NCBI GenBank assembly: GCA_044450785.1
Contig: JBIOJM010000394.1
Location: 1-8,958, forward strand
From: JBIOJM01 sp044450785
Lineage (GTDB): Bacteria > Planctomycetota > Planctomycetia > Isosphaerales > Isosphaeraceae
Direction: 5' to 3'
DNA length: 8,958 nucleotides
This document shows positions 6,234-8,958 of this stretch, in pieces (the stretch's first letter is position 1; each line of letters begins with the position of its first letter). The position numbers were made by a program, and so were the translations under genes. The notes beneath the pieces were generated by a model. The model saw only the letters and a program-made list of their open reading frames with translations, ran no database searches and had not been told where the DNA came from.

Positions 6234-6845
6234 ATGCTCATCGGATATGCTCGTGTCTCCAAGGCCGACGGCAGCCAGGTACTCGACCTCCAGCGGGACG
6301 CCTTGATCGAGGCTGGCGTCTCTCGGAAGCGACTCTACGAAGATAGGGCTTCGGGCAAGAGCGACGATCGACCGAACCTCGAGGCTTGCCTGAAGGCCCT
6401 GCGTAAAGGCGACGTCCTCGTCGTTTGGAAGCTCGATCGTCTGGGCCGAGACCTTCGGCACTTGGTCAACACCGTCCAGGACCTTGCCGATCGCGGCATC
6501 GGCTTCAAGGTGCTGGCGGGCCAGGGGGCGGACATCGACACGACCACCGCTGGCGGCAAGCTCATCTTTGGGATTTTCGCCGCGCTGGCGGAGTTTGAGC
6601 GGGAGCTGATCCGGGAACGGACTCGGGCGGGACTGACAGCCGCTCGGGCTCGCGGTCGAATTGGCGGTAGGAAGTTCGCCCTGACGAAGGCTCAGGTTCG
6701 CTTGGCGCAGGCTGCCATGGGGAAAAAGGAGACCCGTGTCAGCGACTTATGCGAAGAACTGGGAGTGACGCGCGTCACCCTCTACCGCTACGTGGGTCCT
6801 GAGGGAGAACTGCGAGAGCACGGTCGTCGGGCGCTCACTCGATAG
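6234..6845 (+). CDS. tnpR: Serine resolvase TnpR (Tn3 family)
   Basis: A 203-residue serine recombinase that should resolve transposition cointegrates at res. The N-terminal catalytic domain begins MLIGYARVSKADG with the nucleophile at Ser9 (Ser10 in gamma-delta resolvase). It keeps the arginines in SDDRPNL and KLDRLGRD and the long helix around EFERELIRERTRAG. After GRIGGRKF, a C-terminal helix-turn-helix covers about residues 150-190 (RVSDLCEELGVTRVTLYRYV). A GTG at 6204 would add ten residues with no family counterpart; ATG 6234 puts the catalytic serine in the standard place and starts directly after the GAAACAGCC repeat. Neither start has an obvious Shine-Dalgarno site. It diverges from tnpA and is probably repressed by its own product binding res. 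It looks intact and functional. Confidence 0.94.
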   Translation: MLIGYARVSKADGSQVLDLQRDALIEAGVSRKRLYEDRASGKSDDRPNLEACLKALRKGDVLVVWKLDRLGRDLRHLVNTVQDLADRGIGFKVLAGQGADIDTTTAGGKLIFGIFAALAEFERELIRERTRAGLTAARARGRIGGRKFALTKAQVRLAQAAMGKKETRVSDLCEELGVTRVTLYRYVGPEGELREHGRRALTR

Positions 6846-7000
6846 TTGTGCCCTCCTGGGGGACCTCTCATCCCGTCAACATCGCGTGCCCCCTTGGTTT
6901 CGAGGTCTGGGGGATGGGCTGGCCACCGAACAGGGGTAACGGGATTGCACGTCGATTAGCTTGGCGACGCACAGGGCTCGCACGTCTGGGAGGAAGATCA
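6846..7000. other. Gap after tnpR; no transposon end recognised
   Basis: This stretch should contain or adjoin the right end of the Tn3-family element, but I see no TACG-type inner end or 38-bp repeat matching the left side. GGGGGAC (6858-6864) and GTGCCCCC (6886-6893) could pair with one bulge and a 21-base loop, but no T-run follows. A good Shine-Dalgarno sequence for the next gene is at 6988-6993. Confidence 0.4.
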
Positions 7001-7411
7001 ATGAGACGGTATGCGCCTTGGGGCTGGGGTCCCGTCCTGGCCGCCGTCGGCTATCTGTGCCTGCGTAAGCCGACGTCGGCCTGGACGGGCCTGGCGTGGA
7101 TGCTCGCCCTTGGCTTCTTGCTGACCGCGGGCTTGGAGGCAATCTTCCGCCGTGGTCGGGAGCGATTGTTCTGGGTCGGGTTCTTGGTCTTTGGATGGAG
7201 CTACATGATCTTGAGCTTCAACCACTGGCCGTTTGAGTATGTTGAGGGGCACCTGCTGACGACGCGCGTCTTTGATGAGATTTACCTCGCCGTCCATCAC
7301 GAGCCACCACGGAACCTCGCTCGAACGGCAATCGGGTACTGGGATCTCCAGGGCCACAAGCCCGGCCAGCAGGAAGGGTACCGCCCAGATTGCTGCAAAA
7401 ATATCCGTTAA
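7001..7411 (+). CDS. Small three-helix membrane protein, planctomycete type
   Basis: A 136-residue hypothetical inner-membrane protein. Three hydrophobic segments are visible at about residues 6-22 (WGWGPVLAAVGYLCL), 28-47 (WTGLAWMLALGFLLTAG) and 55-73 (RLFWVGFLVFGWSYMIL). Between the second and third is a short basic loop (FRRGRER). The pattern FRRG-R--FW-GF--FGW-Y followed by LLTTR-FD reminds me of an abundant family of small membrane proteins in Isosphaeraceae, with no known function. The ATG at 7001 is chosen over an earlier GTG (6848) because GGGAGG at 6988-6993 lies seven bases upstream and the extra 51 residues look random. The last ~40 residues are hydrophilic and end oddly (PDCCKNIR); a frameshift or truncation of the C-terminus is possible. 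Spacing to the sigma-factor gene is 214 bases, so co-transcription is uncertain. Confidence 0.65.
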   Translation: MRRYAPWGWGPVLAAVGYLCLRKPTSAWTGLAWMLALGFLLTAGLEAIFRRGRERLFWVGFLVFGWSYMILSFNHWPFEYVEGHLLTTRVFDEIYLAVHHEPPRNLARTAIGYWDLQGHKPGQQEGYRPDCCKNIR

Positions 7412-7625
7412 GGTCAGCGCTGCCGGTTCCGACGATTTTGAGGCTTGCGGCACGGGATTTCGGGTCCAGACGAAGTGATGGAATGCAATCAAGGTGACCT
7501 CGACCGGGAAGGAACGTGCACACGGTAACTTCCCGATGGTTCAGGGATTCCGCGTGAGGGAGATCCTGGATTCGAACACTACCACAAGGAGACCACACAG
7601 CGACGATCGCAATAGGGAGGCTGTC
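7412..7625. other. Intergenic region with ribosome-binding site for the sigma factor gene
   Basis: No gene is supported here. GGGAGG at 7615-7620, five bases before ATG 7626, is a strong Shine-Dalgarno sequence and fixes the start of the sigma-factor gene. No convincing promoter hexamers or terminator were seen. Confidence 0.6.
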
Positions 7626-8958
7626 ATGGCGGGCGTGGGCAGGGCAACTGGCGGGTGGCTCAGGCAGGTGCGCGGGCTATTCGGCCTCGGGACGGTCGGC
7701 GGATGGTCGGACGGTCAACTCCTCGACGCATTCGTCACGCGGCGTGGTAGCGTCGGTTCCGAGGCGGCCTTCGAAGAGTTGATGCACCGGCACGGGCCGA
7801 TGGTCTTGCGCATCTGCCGCAGGGTACTCCACGACCCGGAGGACGCGGAGGATGCGTTCCAGGCGACGTTCCTGGTGCTGGCCCATCGTGCCGGATCGAT
7901 CCGGCGGCGAGACTCCGTGGCGAGCTGGCTCTTCGGCGTTTCACAACGGGTCGCCGCCCAGGCCCGGCTTCGCGCCGCGCGGCGCCGCGCCGGCGAGCAA
8001 CACGTCGCCGAGGAAACGCCCGAGGCTTACCAGCCGGCCGAGAGCCCGGAAGAGCCGAAGGCCCTGATCGAGGAGATCGACCGCCTGCCGGAGCGGCTTC
8101 GCACGGTGGTCGTGCTCTGCTACCTGGAAGGCTTGACCTACGACGCGGCTGCGCAGCGGTTGGGGCTCTCCGAGGACTCGATCCGCGGCCGGCTGGCACG
8201 AGCACGGGACCGGCTGCGCCGTCGGCTGACCGGGCGCGGCATCACCCTCCCCGTCGCGTTCCTGGCCGCCGGGAGCATCGCCGAGGGACACGCCCGGGCC
8301 GCGGTCTCGATGCCGCTCCCCGCCTCTCTGGTCGGCTCGACGACTCGCGTGGCGCTCGGCGTCCAGGCCGGCGAGGCCGCCGCGGTCCTGGCTCAAGGCG
8401 TGCTTCGTTCCATGGTCATGAGTCATCTCCGATCGGCCGCACTCATCCTCGCGGCGGTCCTGGGTAGCGGCCTGATGGCCTGGCATGCCGTCGCGGCCCG
8501 CGATGACGACAAGGGCCGGCCGGCGCAGCAGCCCGACCCGGCCCGCGCGGCGCCCCCGTCATCGGCATCACCGAAACCGGCTCGGCCCGTCGATGACCCG
8601 GATAGCCCATACGCCATCACCGGCCAAGTGAGTGTCGAGGGATCCGGAGAGCCGGTCCCGGGTGCCAGGCTGGACGTCGATCTGGGTTTCCCCAGCCATA
8701 GTCGGATGCTCGGCGAGTCGCAAGACAGTTCTCGCATCGTCCGGACCGGGGCGGACGGCCGGTACCGCGTCGAGATCCCGGCCGGTTACGCCACGATCGA
8801 CCTGGTCGAGCTCCCGCCGGGCTATTTCCCGGGGAAATCGGACCGGTCGTCGCCGCATGTCATCCTGTCCCGGGAGTCACCAGTCTCGCGGAAGGATTAC
8901 GTGGTGCGGCGGGGCACCACCTGGGATTTCCGGGTGAGCGGGGGATCCGGTGGGGCGC
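7626..8958 (+). CDS. ECF sigma factor with membrane anchor and C-terminal extension (3' end cut)
   Basis: The gene stays open for 444 codons to the window edge, so it is partial. Residues ~46-120 are sigma region 2 (FEELMHRHGPMVLRICRRVL, DAEDAFQATFLVLA, then SWLFGVSQRVA). Residues ~148-200 are region 4 (IDRLPERLRTVVVLCYLEGL, then AAAQRLGLSEDSIRGRLARAR), the -35-binding helix-turn-helix. A hydrophobic helix at about 271-291 (AALILAAVLGSGLMAWHAVAA) is followed by a proline/alanine linker and, from about 328, a beta-sandwich-like segment (AITGQVSVEGSGEPVPGA, TGADGRYRVEIPAG) resembling carboxypeptidase-regulatory-like domains. Planctomycete ECF groups with such fused extensions are known. The layout suggests the sigma domain stays inside while the extension senses something across the membrane, perhaps replacing a separate anti-sigma factor; that is inference. 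GGGAGG five bases upstream supports the ATG. Confidence 0.9.
   Translation, partial: MAGVGRATGGWLRQVRGLFGLGTVGGWSDGQLLDAFVTRRGSVGSEAAFEELMHRHGPMVLRICRRVLHDPEDAEDAFQATFLVLAHRAGSIRRRDSVASWLFGVSQRVAAQARLRAARRRAGEQHVAEETPEAYQPAESPEEPKALIEEIDRLPERLRTVVVLCYLEGLTYDAAAQRLGLSEDSIRGRLARARDRLRRRLTGRGITLPVAFLAAGSIAEGHARAAVSMPLPASLVGSTTRVALGVQAGEAAAVLAQGVLRSMVMSHLRSAALILAAVLGSGLMAWHAVAARDDDKGRPAQQPDPARAAPPSSASPKPARPVDDPDSPYAITGQVSVEGSGEPVPGARLDVDLGFPSHSRMLGESQDSSRIVRTGADGRYRVEIPAGYATIDLVELPPGYFPGKSDRSSPHVILSRESPVSRKDYVVRRGTTWDFRVSGGSGGA

Larger units (their letters stand above)
3010..6845. mobile_element. Tn3-family transposon core (ends unresolved)
   Basis: A transposase (minus strand) and serine resolvase (plus strand) diverge from a short shared gap, the Tn3-subgroup arrangement. 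Both genes look intact. By family knowledge, the transposase joins two replicons through replicative transposition and the resolvase separates the cointegrate at res. No passenger gene lies between the two. The left end is taken near a TACGTAAAG motif; the right end is set at the resolvase stop only because no terminal repeat was recognised beyond it. The true element may extend either way. Confidence 0.8.

Noticed and set aside
6858..6893. Possible terminator after the resolvase gene (GGGGGAC / GTGCCCCC)
   Set aside because: The stem needs a bulge, the loop is 21 bases and no T-run follows, so an intrinsic terminator is not supported.
1..8958. CRISPR array, tRNA or rRNA genes, integron attC sites
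   Set aside because: No regularly spaced short repeats, no cloverleaf with a recognisable T-loop (GGTTCRANNCC-like) in context, and no rRNA-like conserved segments were seen on reading both strands.

Overview
The window is GC-rich bacterial DNA. It most resembles a planctomycete of the Isosphaeraceae/Gemmataceae type. The clues are an ECF sigma factor with a long C-terminal extension (transmembrane helix plus carboxypeptidase-regulatory-like domain), a small membrane protein of a kind I associate with planctomycetes, and an antitoxin-like protein of a kind I associate with planctomycete PIN-toxin loci. This is pattern recognition from memory, not a database result.

Layout: bases 1-3034 are an accessory patch with few intact genes. 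Two direct copies of a ~694-bp sequence (A, 183-876; B, 2260-2952; ~89% identical by hand alignment, one net indel) bracket an antitoxin-like gene (1006-1332), a PIN-domain toxin cut down by an internal deletion (1341-1481), a decayed fragment that may come from a DNA methyltransferase (1579-1832), a diverged 99-bp third copy of part of the repeat (C, 1932-2030), and a cluster of GGGACAG/CTGTCCC boxes. The repeats show no overall codon periodicity, but both keep a sigma70-like promoter and a small hairpin.

Bases ~3010-6845 are the core of a Tn3-family transposon: a full-length transposase on the minus strand, diverging from a serine resolvase on the plus strand. The 136-bp gap between them should hold the res site and is framed by a perfect 9-bp inverted repeat. 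I could not find a convincing pair of 38-bp terminal inverted repeats, so the element's ends are unresolved.

Bases 7001-7411 encode a small three-helix membrane protein with a good Shine-Dalgarno site. From 7626 to the right edge is the ECF sigma factor, cut by the window end. These two look like resident chromosomal genes.

Overall this is a landing zone for mobile DNA beside resident genes. The toxin-antitoxin locus is probably no longer an active toxin. I saw no clear new multi-gene system. The most interesting unexplained structure is the A/B repeat pair with its conserved core.
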